DNA of 64,000 nt from Candidatus Leptofilum proximum. GTDB lineage: Bacteria > Chloroflexota > Anaerolineae > Promineifilales > Promineifilaceae. The stretch is taken from assembly GCA_016710325.1 (NCBI GenBank), contig JADJXK010000002.1, positions 1,922,001 to 1,986,000 of the forward strand. Reading direction: 5' to 3'. This document shows positions 1-8,434 of this stretch, piece after piece. The stretch's first letter is position 1. Each line of letters starts with the position of its first letter. Made by a program: the position numbers and the translations under genes. The notes below the pieces were generated by a model. That model searched no databases, was not told the origin of the DNA, and saw only the letters and a list, made by a program, of their open reading frames with translations.

Positions 1-756
1 ACAGAGCCTTGCTGATGGACCAGGTCATAGATGCCGTACGGTGTTGCCCGACCCATTGCTTCAGAAAGAAAGTCATGGGCATTAACCAATGTGGGCGCTT
101 GTTCCCAAATACGTCCGGCATTTTTGACATTGCCAATCAACTCCTTCTTTTTGGTATCGACACTGATAACCGGCCAACCTGCGGTCAGGAATAGTTTCTT
201 CACCCGGCGGATGAAGCGAAATTGCTTATCTCGGTCAGGATGCCGGGGTGTCAGACTTTGACAATTGCCGAACAAGCGATAGTTCAGTTTCTTCAACAAA
301 CGGCGCACAGTGGTCGGACCAATCCGAAAACGCCGTTTAACCAGGGCCTGGGCCAAATATTGCAGAGAACGACGGACCCATTTGTGGTCAACCATCGGGT
401 CGCCAGCAATGTCATCATCAATTACTTCTTGGAGGGCGGTGGTAATGGACGGCGTTTTTTTCAACTGCTTGACGACCACCCCCGGCCTGGCGTACCCGGT
501 CAACGGGTCGGTCCGCCAAATCGTTGTCTAATTCATATCGACCGCGCCGAATGGTTTCCACAGATAGCCCGGTTATCCTGGCTATCAGCGTCGTTCCGCC
601 GTGACCCAATTTTTGGGCTTCAAGTGCGGCATACCAGCGGCGTTGTTGTTCATCGAGGCGGCTCATAAACAAGTTCATTCGTTGATGTTGCGCCTGTTCT
701 GGATGAGATTCAGATTGCTGACAAATCGCACATTCACATTGATGGATTACGGTCAT
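1..756 (-). mobile_element. ISAzo13-type insertion sequence remnant, left part outside the window
   Basis: The first 756 bases read on the minus strand encode an ISAzo13-like DDE transposase whose C-terminal half lies beyond the left edge. The right end of the element should lie between 757 and 787, just before the stop codon of the next minus-strand gene, but I could not recognise a terminal inverted repeat there. The element holds no copy of the ACGGCCGT octamer that is dense in the rest of the window, which fits recent arrival. Confidence 0.75.
1..756 (-). pseudogene. ISAzo13 family transposase, frameshifted and partial
   Basis: DDE transposase that would catalyse movement of the element. 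The start ATG at 754-756 has a good GGAGG about 3-7 bases upstream. The first frame (about 99 residues) carries the family N-terminal signature LDEQQRRWYAALEAQKLGHG and ARITGLSVETIRRGR. It then runs out of frame at a run of seven A (455-461 on the plus strand). The downstream frame continues cleanly to the window edge with VIDDDIAGDPMVDHKWVRRS, RRFRIGPTTVRRLLKKL and the segment around the first catalytic Asp, VISVDTKKKELIGN. Joining the halves needs a +1 shift (or loss of one A); a -1 shift meets a stop quickly. It is probably a dead copy, though transcript slippage on the A run could restore it. Confidence 0.8.
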
Positions 757-787
757 ATGGCCTCCAATTGGCTAAATTGATTGGCGG

Positions 788-1696
788 CTATTTTACCCAA
801 TATCCAAAGTTGTTAACGAACGAACCCTTAGGGGAAATGAGAAGGACGCTGGGAACGGGAACAAAAGCCGGGATGCTCTCCGGCGGATCGGCCAGGACAA
901 GACCGGTGGAGGTGCCGCCGTCCAGGTTGAGGGCGTTGACCAGGCCGAAGTCGGCACTGGCCAGAGTGCTGCTCAACTCTGCCAGGGAGAGGCCCCCCCA
1001 GCTGGCAAAAATGAGAAGGACACGGCCGTTCTCATCCACCCCAATTACCGTGCGCCGCGCCGCATCAAAGTCGGCAGTCTGGTAGGCGGGTTCACCGTTG
1101 AGCACAAGCATGGGGAAGGATTGTAGGGCGTAGTCAAATGTTTCGTTGGGATCATACGGCCGTTCCCGCAGCGATCTTACTTCCACGCCGCCTTCACCTA
1201 TCGTCACCATGCCGCCAAAACCCACGTAGCTGCTGCCGCTGGCCTGCCCGTCCACCACAATCAGGCCTGTGGCCAGGAATTCCTCGGTAAAAAAGCCGCC
1301 GTTTACCACGATGAACGCGCCTGTTTCTGCCTGCCAGGTGGCCAGCGGCTTGGGCTGGCCTGGGCTGTAGCCAAGGCGGAAGGCAAACAAGGTCGGGTCT
1401 ATGCGCAAAATAGTGAGTTGTTCGGTTTGGCGGCCGTTTTCATTCAGCAGGCGAATGGTGCGGCGTTCCAGGCCGGGTTGGAGGAGCTGCCAGCCGCTGT
1501 CGGCGGGGGGTGAGGGGATGACAAGGTGACCGGGTGAGGGGGTGACAAGGTGACCGGGTGACGGGGTGAAGGGGTGAGGGTGTGAGGGTGTGACAGTCAG
1601 GGTGGGGGATGGTGGTGTGGGGGGAACGGCCGCTGCCCGGCAAGCCAGCGTCAACCCCACCAACAGCACCCCCATTAACCATTTACAATTGACCAT
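788..1696 (-). CDS. Phosphodiester glycosidase family (NAGPA-like) lipoprotein
   Basis: Predicted exported lipoprotein with a phosphodiester glycosidase (NAGPA/DUF2233) domain, a family related to the enzyme that uncovers mannose-6-phosphate; the bacterial substrate is unknown. A short signal peptide ends in the lipobox LTLAC (Cys19). Residues 20-66 are a Pro/Thr/Ser/His linker encoded by tandem DNA repeats at 1507-1594. The catalytic domain follows from about residue 70, with IVVNGGFF near 132 and NLDGGTSTG near 265, both hallmarks of the family. The start codon and first nine residues lie in a repeat of the ATGGTTAATGG type. ATG at 1675 is an alternative start. It lies 13 bases downstream of the DUF2344 gene and is probably cotranscribed with it. 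Confidence 0.8.
   Translation of the reverse strand: MVNCKWLMGVLLVGLTLACRAAAVPPTPPSPTLTVTPSHPHPFTPSPGHLVTPSPGHLVIPSPPADSGWQLLQPGLERRTIRLLNENGRQTEQLTILRIDPTLFAFRLGYSPGQPKPLATWQAETGAFIVVNGGFFTEEFLATGLIVVDGQASGSSYVGFGGMVTIGEGGVEVRSLRERPYDPNETFDYALQSFPMLVLNGEPAYQTADFDAARRTVIGVDENGRVLLIFASWGGLSLAELSSTLASADFGLVNALNLDGGTSTGLVLADPPESIPAFVPVPSVLLISPKGSFVNNFGYWVK
1507..1594. repeat. Tandem GGTGACAAGGTGACCGGG repeat inside a coding region
   Basis: Imperfect tandem copies of GGTGACAAGGTGACC and GGGTGAGGG units. The same family occurs between genes at 19853-19917 and, in reverse orientation, at 57942-57985. Here it is read in frame on the minus strand and gives the TPSPGH-rich linker of the lipoprotein. 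Confidence 0.8.
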
Positions 1697-1712
1697 TCAC
1701 CATTAACCATTA
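1673..1712. repeat. CCATTAACCATT stuttering repeat spanning a gene junction
   Basis: Four to five imperfect copies of CCATTAACCATT/ACCATTCACC. Read on the minus strand it contains the TAA stop of the DUF2344 gene (1710-1712) and the start region of the lipoprotein gene. Confidence 0.75.
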
Positions 1713-2369
1713 ATCCGCCAGCACCATGCCCGTGCGGTGAATGCGCACGTCCAGCGGATCAAAGCCCAGGGCTTCCAGCACTTCGTCTGGTCGGCCGGTT
1801 TTGGCGGGTTCCAGGCATAGGTTCATATGAACGTGTGTCTGGCCGTCTTCGTCCTGGCTGGCGGAGAGGTTGAGGATTAACGGCCGTAAATCATACTTCT
1901 TCTTTTTGCCTTGCTTCTCGCGCACCCGCTCAATGGTTTCGGCCGCCAACAGGTCAGCCACTTTGCCCTGCAGCCCGGCAAAATCTACCGGGTCCAGCGG
2001 CGTGGCCACGTAGGTGGATGACTGCGTGATAGACTGCAAGGAAGGTCCGCTAACCGGCACCTCGGCCACCTGAAGAATGACAATGCCTGGGGCCATCCTG
2101 GCCATCAGCTGCTGCTGGGCCGCTTCGGGTTCTATCTTCTCCATCAACAAAATGTCGGCCAGTTCATATTCGCTGGTATAGCCCAGGGGCAAGGCGGTGG
2201 CCATCTGCATACGTGGACGGCGGTTGAAGCCCTGCGTGTAGGCCACCGGAATCCGGGCCCGGTTAAGCGCCCGTTCCAGGGTGCGCGCCAGGTCCAGATG
2301 GCTGATGTACCGGGCGGGTCCACCTTTGCTAAAAATCAAGCGTAATCGCTGAACGTAATTGGCCTGCAT
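1710..2369 (-). CDS. DUF2344 (TIGR03936 family) radical-SAM-associated protein
   Basis: Cytoplasmic protein of the TIGR03936/DUF2344 family, usually encoded next to or fused to a radical SAM protein; its biochemical role is not settled. The signature is clear at the N-terminus: RLRLIFSKGGPARYISHLDL, then AYTQGFNRRPRMQMATALPL and YELADILLME. I chose ATG at 2369 because the family starts with this strand; an in-frame GTG at 2459 would add 30 unlike residues. The usual radical SAM partner is not adjacent. The stop codon lies in the repeat at 1673-1712. Confidence 0.8.
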   Translation of the reverse strand: MQANYVQRLRLIFSKGGPARYISHLDLARTLERALNRARIPVAYTQGFNRRPRMQMATALPLGYTSEYELADILLMEKIEPEAAQQQLMARMAPGIVILQVAEVPVSGPSLQSITQSSTYVATPLDPVDFAGLQGKVADLLAAETIERVREKQGKKKKYDLRPLILNLSASQDEDGQTHVHMNLCLEPAKTGRPDEVLEALGFDPLDVRIHRTGMVLAD

Positions 2370-2656
2370 ACCTTTCGCTTTTCCGGCGCCTGCTGCATAA
2401 ACCGCATACAGCCTGCATTTGGTGCGGTTTTCACAGGAAACTGGCAGATTTGTTGTCACTCTTTTTTGGAAAACTTTCTGCTAATGACGTAGGCGCCAGC
2501 TCACGCTGCATTGTAATCAAAAATATAAGGAATCTATTCTACCTTAAAGCCAGAAGAGAAGCATAACTACCGCAAGGCCGGGGAGCCATCTACACACCAA
2601 AGCCGCTTGACCCCTGTACTTGGAGCCACCTTCAGAGGCAAATGAGGGCCAGATCA
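2370..2656. other. Divergent intergenic region
   Basis: About 285 bases between the minus-strand DUF2344 gene and the plus-strand kinase operon. A short dyad, ACCGCA and TGCGGT, lies near 2400-2435. I saw no convincing -35/-10 pair, riboswitch or small gene. Confidence 0.4.
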
Positions 2657-4237
2657 ATGGATCTAAAAAACAGCACTATTCTGGTAGCTGACGACGACGC
2701 ACTCACGCGAAAGTTACTGTCTACCTGGCTAAGTCATCGTGGCTATGAGGTTAAAACGGCCGAAAACGGCCAACAAGCGCTGGAGATGAACAACCAGTAC
2801 GGCTTTGACTTGATTTTGCTGGACATCACAATGCCCGACATAGACGGCTTTGGTGTCTTGACCGAACTCAAGGCAGCGGGAAACACCACGCCAGTAATCG
2901 TAATGTCGGCGCTCAATGATCTGAAAAGTGTGATCGCCTGCATCCAACTGGGTGCAGAAGATTTTTTGAACAAGCCGGTTGAAAGTGAGCTGCTGTGGGC
3001 CCGCATTAACGCATCGGTGGAGAAGAAACATTATCGGGATGCCCAACAAACCTGGTTGGAAGAGCTAAACTTGCTGCAGCAGATTGACCAGGAACTGAAC
3101 ACGACGCTCGACCGCGAGGCGATTTCCTGGGTGACGCTGCATTATGGCATGCAGAAAACCGGCGCTTTGGCCAGCTGCATTGGCGCCATAGATGGGCAGC
3201 GGCTACAGGTACGCGCCATGCAAGGGATTGAAGCGGATGAACTGCCGCCTTTCACCGTCGATAAGCAGCTGCGCGAGATTAGCCAGACGCCCGTGCCGGA
3301 AAACGGCCGTCTCCACCCCCAGGCAAAATACCGCCTGACGCTGCCCATCTACCGCAACGCCATCATTCGCGACATGGCCATTTTTGACCTGGCCGCCCCT
3401 GTATCAGAATCCACCATTCGCTTCCTGAAACGGCTTTCCATCCACATTGCCATTGCCATGCACAACGCCCAGCTCTACGCCGATGTGCAGGCGGCCAACC
3501 GGGCCAAAAGTAACTTCGTGGCGATGGTGTCTCACGAACTGAAAAATCCCTTATCCGCTATCCAATCATACACCTACCTGCTGCGCCGCCAGGGCGGCAA
3601 ACTACCAGACGAGGCACGAACCGCCTATCTGGACATCATCAACGATGGCGCCACACGGATTCACAACCTGGCGCTGGAGCTGGATGACATCACTCAGATG
3701 GAAACGGGGCAATTCCGGCTAAAGGTAGAAGCGGTTTCGCTGCCGGACGTTTTGCAAAACGTCTTGAAGCTGTTTGCGCCACAAGTTGAGAACCGCCAGC
3801 AGGAGCTGTCGGTGCAGCTGCCCGAAACGCTGCCCCCGGTGCAGGCCGATGCCAAGCGCCTGAGCCAGATTCTGACCAACCTCATCAGCAATGCCAGCAA
3901 ATACACGCCTGAAGGCGGCCGTATTCACGTCTCGGCCCAGCTGGTGGCCGCAGAATCCGGCCGTCAGCTGCAAGTGGTGGTGCAAGACAACGGCATCGGC
4001 ATTATGGCGGTAGACCAGGACAAGGTGTTTAGCCAGTTTTTCCGGGCCAATGATGAACGGGTAACGACCGAACGCGGTACCGGTTTGGGATTAAACATCA
4101 CCAAAAAGCTGGTAGAATTGCAGGGTGGTGAAATTGGATTTACCTCGGAACATGGCCAGGGCAGCACCTTTTTCTTCACATTACCAGTTCTTGACCAAGA
4201 AACGGCCGTATCGGCCAAAGCACAATCGGTTGTGTAA
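2657..4237 (+). CDS. Hybrid response regulator / sensor histidine kinase (REC - sensor - HisKA - HATPase)
   Basis: Soluble two-component protein of about 526 residues. An N-terminal receiver (residues 6-118) has the acidic pocket D12-D14, phosphoacceptor D56 in LILLDITMPD and K106 in FLNKP. A weak GAF-like sensor region follows (about 130-275). The kinase core has H293 in VSHELKNPLSAIQ, then an HATPase domain with SNASKYTPEGG, DNGIGI and GTGLGLNI. The order REC-then-kinase suggests that phosphorylation from another kinase tunes this kinase. ATG at 2657 is preceded by GAGGG with 8-base spacing; ATG at 2642 is possible. First gene of a four-gene signalling cluster. Confidence 0.88.
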   Translation: MDLKNSTILVADDDALTRKLLSTWLSHRGYEVKTAENGQQALEMNNQYGFDLILLDITMPDIDGFGVLTELKAAGNTTPVIVMSALNDLKSVIACIQLGAEDFLNKPVESELLWARINASVEKKHYRDAQQTWLEELNLLQQIDQELNTTLDREAISWVTLHYGMQKTGALASCIGAIDGQRLQVRAMQGIEADELPPFTVDKQLREISQTPVPENGRLHPQAKYRLTLPIYRNAIIRDMAIFDLAAPVSESTIRFLKRLSIHIAIAMHNAQLYADVQAANRAKSNFVAMVSHELKNPLSAIQSYTYLLRRQGGKLPDEARTAYLDIINDGATRIHNLALELDDITQMETGQFRLKVEAVSLPDVLQNVLKLFAPQVENRQQELSVQLPETLPPVQADAKRLSQILTNLISNASKYTPEGGRIHVSAQLVAAESGRQLQVVVQDNGIGIMAVDQDKVFSQFFRANDERVTTERGTGLGLNITKKLVELQGGEIGFTSEHGQGSTFFFTLPVLDQETAVSAKAQSVV

Positions 4238-4244
4238 CCTGTAA

Positions 4245-4331
4245 GGATGCGTTTACAAATAACTTTTGATAAGAAAACGCATCCGCAAGGTTTGCCCGTT
4301 TACCAAAGCCCCAAGTTGAAAACGGGCAAAC
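4245..4331. other. Two consecutive perfect inverted repeats
   Basis: GGATGCGTTT (4245-4254) pairs with AAACGCATCC (4275-4284), and GTTTGCCCGTTT (4290-4301) pairs with AAACGGGCAAAC (4320-4331). Both have loops of about 18-20 bases and neither is followed by a T run. They fill the 113-base gap between the hybrid kinase and the first 7TM kinase, so they could be an attenuator, a processing site or protein-binding dyads. Confidence 0.75.
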
Positions 4332-4350
4332 CCTAAGCAGTGTCCATTTC

Positions 4351-6180
4351 ATGTTGTTAAATTGGACGTATAATCCCTACACCATTCCGTTGTTTATCGC
4401 GGCGGCCATTTCTGGTTTGTTGTTTTTCCCTGCCCGGCGCAGGCGAGATTCGCCAGGGGCCAAAGCGTTTGCCTGGTTTTCTGCCCTGGCCGCCCTGTGG
4501 TGTTTGGGCTATGCACTGGAAATTGGGGCCACCACCCTGCCTGCCAAGCTGATTTGGGTAAAGCTGCAATATGTAGGCATCGTCAACGTTTCTTCCGTTT
4601 TTATTGTTTTTTGTCTGCAATACACACGTCGCTGGCGCTTCGCCAATAACGCCCTGGCCGTTTTTTTTATCGTTCCCTGGCTCCTCTTGTTTGCCGTCTG
4701 GCTGGAGCCTGGCCTGGGTATTTTCTACCGCGAGGTAGGGCTGGATACCACCGGCCCATTCATCAACCTGGACGTCACCTACGGCCCTCTCTTCTGGCTG
4801 CTGATTGTGTATTCCTACACCATGCTGCTGGCCGGATCTTACCTCTTGCTGACCCTGGGGCACAAGCTGCGCAATCCCTATCGCCTGCAAACATATGGGC
4901 TGGTGCTGGCTACCATTTTCCCGTGGCTGGGCAACGGGCTTTATGTAACCCGGCTGACACCGTTCCCCGCGCTGGATTTAACGCCGCTGGGCTTCGCCGC
5001 CACGGCCGTTTTCCTTGCCTGGAATCTGCGTAAATTAAGCTTGTTGGATGTGGCGCCGTTTGCGCGGGAAATCGTGCTGGAAAAAATGGCCAACGCCATG
5101 CTGGTGTGGAACCAGCAGCACCGCCTGCTGGACTTTAACCCGTCGGCGGAGCGATTGTTCAACAGCGTGACGCCGCTCAAGGTCAGCATGACTGCCCCCG
5201 ACCTGTTCCAGGGTCCTTTTGCCGCTGTGCTGCCCCTGTACCAACAAAACCAGGTGCAGCAAGAGATTGAGCTTACCCTGGGCAACAACAGCAGTTATTT
5301 TGAGGTAACGGTTTCCCCACTGCACGACCAACGGGGCCAGCCCAGCGGCCGTTTGCTCATTTTGCATGATGTCACCGAAGCACGTCTGGCCGCCCAGGAG
5401 ATGGAGAACCAAAAGCAGCTCTTGGAGTCTCTGGTGACCGAACTTTCGATTGCTAGAGACCAGGCAGAAGCGGCCAGCCGCTCCAAAAGCGCTTTCCTGG
5501 CCAACATGAGCCATGAGCTGCGCACACCGCTGACAGCCATCATTGGCTACAACGAGCTGCTGCAAGAAATATTGGGCGCCCAGGATGGCAGCGCCAACCT
5601 GCTGTCTTACCTGCAAAAAGCGGAAACGGCCGCTTACCACCTGCTCGCCATCATCAGTGAAATTCTAGACATGTCGAAAATTGAGGCGGGTAAGGTTGTT
5701 CTCCACATCGAAGAGGTGAACATTGAAGCCCTGCTGCAAAATGTCACCACCGTGGTGCAGCCCTTGATGAGCCCCAACAGCAACCAATTTACCGTCAACT
5801 GCCCGCCCGCTATCGGCAGCATGTACACCGATCCGACCCTGCTCAACCAGATGCTGCTCAACCTGCTGGGCAATGCCGCCAAGTTCACCGAAAACGGCAC
5901 GGTGGAGCTGCACGTATCGCGCGATGACCGGTACGTGCAGTTTAAAGTCTGCGATACGGGCATTGGGCTCACGCCAGAGCAGATAAACGGGTTGTTCCAG
6001 CCCTTCACCCAGGCCGATACTTCCCTGTCGCGCAGATTTAGTGGAACAGGCCTGGGGCTGTCTATCAGCCAGCATTACTGCCAGATGCTGGGGGGTGAAA
6101 TTTGTGTCGAAAGCCAGTTTGGCCAGGGTTCTACCTTCACGGTCAATTTGCCGTGGCATATTAGAAATAGTGCAAAGTAA
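4351..6180 (+). CDS. Sensor histidine kinase with N-terminal 7TM domain and PAS domain
   Basis: Membrane sensor kinase of 609 residues. Residues 1-225 form seven hydrophobic helices of the histidine-kinase N-terminal 7TM type. A PAS domain (about 235-345) and a short coiled coil lead to HisKA with H388 in NMSHELRTPLTAIIGYNELL. The HATPase region has LLGNAAKFTENG, CDTGIGL and GTGLGLSI. No C-terminal receiver is present, so the phosphate probably goes to the CheY-like protein two genes downstream. Its TAA overlaps the ATG of the next kinase, implying translational coupling. The start has no clear Shine-Dalgarno sequence. Confidence 0.9.
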   Translation: MLLNWTYNPYTIPLFIAAAISGLLFFPARRRRDSPGAKAFAWFSALAALWCLGYALEIGATTLPAKLIWVKLQYVGIVNVSSVFIVFCLQYTRRWRFANNALAVFFIVPWLLLFAVWLEPGLGIFYREVGLDTTGPFINLDVTYGPLFWLLIVYSYTMLLAGSYLLLTLGHKLRNPYRLQTYGLVLATIFPWLGNGLYVTRLTPFPALDLTPLGFAATAVFLAWNLRKLSLLDVAPFAREIVLEKMANAMLVWNQQHRLLDFNPSAERLFNSVTPLKVSMTAPDLFQGPFAAVLPLYQQNQVQQEIELTLGNNSSYFEVTVSPLHDQRGQPSGRLLILHDVTEARLAAQEMENQKQLLESLVTELSIARDQAEAASRSKSAFLANMSHELRTPLTAIIGYNELLQEILGAQDGSANLLSYLQKAETAAYHLLAIISEILDMSKIEAGKVVLHIEEVNIEALLQNVTTVVQPLMSPNSNQFTVNCPPAIGSMYTDPTLLNQMLLNLLGNAAKFTENGTVELHVSRDDRYVQFKVCDTGIGLTPEQINGLFQPFTQADTSLSRRFSGTGLGLSISQHYCQMLGGEICVESQFGQGSTFTVNLPWHIRNSAK

Positions 6181-8000
6181 TGGACTGGAAATTTACGCCC
6201 ATCGCCTTACCGGTACTGATCGCCTCACTCATTGCCATTTTTGTACTGGGTTACACCTGGCAGCGGCGCACCATGCGCGGCGCCCGCCCCCTGCTGCCGC
6301 TGATGGCCGGGGTGGTGATCTGGCTGGTGGGCAGCACGCTCGAAGCGTTGTCATTTGAGGCCACCACCCGGCTGTTCTGGAGCAACTTCCAGTTTATCGG
6401 CGTGGTGATGGTGCCTACGGCCTGGTTTATGTTCAGCCTTGTGTTTACAGACCGTGCGGCCGTTCTCACCCGTACCAATCTCACCCTGCTGCTGATTATG
6501 CCCCTGCTCAGCCTCGTTCTGTTGTGGACCAGCCCGTGGCAGCAGTTTTTCCAGGTGAGCAAGGTGCTGAACACCACTGGGCCGAACCCCTACTGGGAAT
6601 GGGTGCCAGGGCCGGGCTTTTGGCTTCACGCGGCCTATTCGTACCTGTTGTCCCTCGCCGGATATGTGATTCTGGCACGGGCCTACCGGCAAAGTTCGTG
6701 GCTGCACCGGCGGCAAATTAGCGTGATGCTGATCGGAGGGACTTTTCCCTGGATAGCCAACATTTTGTTTGTCGTGGTACGCGTGAGCCCTTTTGACTAC
6801 ACGCCGATTGCCTTTTTGATTTCGGGAACGGCCGTTGCCTGGGGCATCTTCAAGGTGGGGCTGGTGGAAATCACGCCTATCATCCGCAAACGCGTCATTG
6901 ACGAGATGCAGGACGGCATGCTGGTATTAGATGAGCACAACCGTATTCTGGAGGCCAATCCGGCCATCTTGCGCATGGCAAAGTTGACAGAAGATGTGAT
7001 TGGCCAGCCCGTTAACCGCATCACGGGCCGCTGGCCAGAACTGCGCACGCGGTTTCAGGGCCAATCATTTGTCCAGGAAGAAGTCAGCCTCACATTTGCG
7101 GATGGCGAAACGCGCCATTACCAGGTCTCCATCTCCCCGCTGCACGACAAAAACGATCGCTTCTCCGGGCGGTTGGTGATGGTGCACGAAATTACGCGTT
7201 TGAAACAGACGGAAGCCTCGTTGCTAGAGGCCAAAGAAGCAGCCGAAGCGGCCAGCCGGGCCAAAAGCACCTTTTTGGCCACGATGAGCCATGAACTGCG
7301 CACCCCGCTGGCGGCCATCATTGGCTACAGCGAACTGATCCAGGAGCGCAGTGAGGCGCTGGGCTATGAAAAAATTGTGCCGCAGCTGCAGCAGATTGGC
7401 ACGGCCGCTCAAGGCTTAAGTACCCTCATTGGCAACATTTTGGATCTGTCTAAAATTGAGGCCGAGCGCATGGATGTGGTCCCCACAGAGTTTTCTGTGC
7501 CGGACCTGGTCGCCGAAGTAATAAACAGCGCCCAGCCCCAGATTGCCAAAAACAGCAACGTTTTGGAGCTGGACCTGGCGGTCAACCTGGGCCTGATGCA
7601 CACCGACCGCACCAAGCTGCGACAGATCCTGTTGAACCTGCTGGGCAACGCCGCCAAATTTACCCACGAAGGCGCCATTTTGCTGGCCGCCAGGCAAGAT
7701 TGCTCACCAGGCTTTATCACGTTTATGGTGAAAGATACCGGCGAAGGCATTTCCGACGAGATGATGAGCAAAATTTTTCAACCGTTTGTGCAGGCCGATT
7801 CTTCTTTTACGCGAGTGCACGGCGGCAGCGGCCTGGGGCTGGCCATTAGCCACCGTTTTTGCCAGATGCTGGGCGGCACGATTGAGGTGGAAAGCCGGTT
7901 GGGTGAAGGAACAACCTTTGTGGTGAAGCTGCCGACTAAACTTTCATCCTCACAGTTGACTGGACGGGAGAACGGCCGTTCCCAAGAGATGGAAGTATGA
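6180..8000 (+). CDS. Sensor histidine kinase with 7TM and PAS domains (tandem paralogue)
   Basis: Paralogue of the preceding gene, 606 residues, same architecture: 7TM (1-225), PAS (about 235-340), HisKA with H371 in TMSHELRTPLAAIIGYSELI, and HATPase with LLGNAAKFTHEG, KDTGEGI and GSGLGLAI. The 7TM halves are clearly more divergent than the kinase cores, suggesting different stimuli but a shared output. The start ATG overlaps the upstream stop (TAATG) and the stop overlaps the next start (ATGA), so three genes are coupled. The ACGGCCGT palindrome near the 3' end adds Asn-Gly-Arg to the tail. Confidence 0.9.
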   Translation: MDWKFTPIALPVLIASLIAIFVLGYTWQRRTMRGARPLLPLMAGVVIWLVGSTLEALSFEATTRLFWSNFQFIGVVMVPTAWFMFSLVFTDRAAVLTRTNLTLLLIMPLLSLVLLWTSPWQQFFQVSKVLNTTGPNPYWEWVPGPGFWLHAAYSYLLSLAGYVILARAYRQSSWLHRRQISVMLIGGTFPWIANILFVVVRVSPFDYTPIAFLISGTAVAWGIFKVGLVEITPIIRKRVIDEMQDGMLVLDEHNRILEANPAILRMAKLTEDVIGQPVNRITGRWPELRTRFQGQSFVQEEVSLTFADGETRHYQVSISPLHDKNDRFSGRLVMVHEITRLKQTEASLLEAKEAAEAASRAKSTFLATMSHELRTPLAAIIGYSELIQERSEALGYEKIVPQLQQIGTAAQGLSTLIGNILDLSKIEAERMDVVPTEFSVPDLVAEVINSAQPQIAKNSNVLELDLAVNLGLMHTDRTKLRQILLNLLGNAAKFTHEGAILLAARQDCSPGFITFMVKDTGEGISDEMMSKIFQPFVQADSSFTRVHGGSGLGLAISHRFCQMLGGTIEVESRLGEGTTFVVKLPTKLSSSQLTGRENGRSQEMEV

Positions 8001-8365
8001 GCAAAATACTGGTGGTTGAAGACAGCGCCATGATCCAGGAAATCCTGGTGGAGCGCTTGCGTTTTCGCAACTATGAAGTGGTGATTGCCCAGGATGGTCA
8101 GGAAGGTGTTGAGGTTGCCCAACGGGAACTGCCCGACCTTATTCTAATGGACATCAGTTTGCCGGTAATGGACGGTTGGGAAGCCACCGAACGCATTCGC
8201 CAAATTGATTCAATAAAAAATGTGCCCATCATCGCGCTGACGGCCCATGCCCTGGTTGAAGATCGCAACCGGAGCCTGGCTGTTGGCTGCAACGATTTTG
8301 AAACCAAACCCATTAATTTCTCTCAACTGATTACGAAAATCAACACCCTGCTCGCCAAAAAGTAG
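7997..8365 (+). CDS. Single-domain response regulator (CheY/DivK-like)
   Basis: Stand-alone receiver of 122 residues with no output domain. E8 and D9 form the acidic pocket, D52 in LILMDISLP is the phosphoacceptor, T82 in ALTAHA and K104 in FETKP complete the active site. It overlaps the upstream kinase by four bases and ends the operon. It is the likely phosphate acceptor for the two 7TM kinases, and may hand on to a protein elsewhere or act by protein-protein contact like DivK. Confidence 0.92.
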   Translation: MSKILVVEDSAMIQEILVERLRFRNYEVVIAQDGQEGVEVAQRELPDLILMDISLPVMDGWEATERIRQIDSIKNVPIIALTAHALVEDRNRSLAVGCNDFETKPINFSQLITKINTLLAKK

Positions 8366-8434
8366 TGTTCAGGCCCTGAGGGTCTTACGCCTTTGGGTGT
8401 ATTTTCAGGACCTCCTGGGGTACAATCCTCGCCA

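Noticed and set aside
757..787. Terminal inverted repeat of the insertion sequence
   Set aside because: The other end of the element is outside the window, so no pairing can be shown.
2370..2656. Riboswitch in the leader of the hybrid kinase
   Set aside because: Only one short dyad is visible and no known aptamer core could be recognised.
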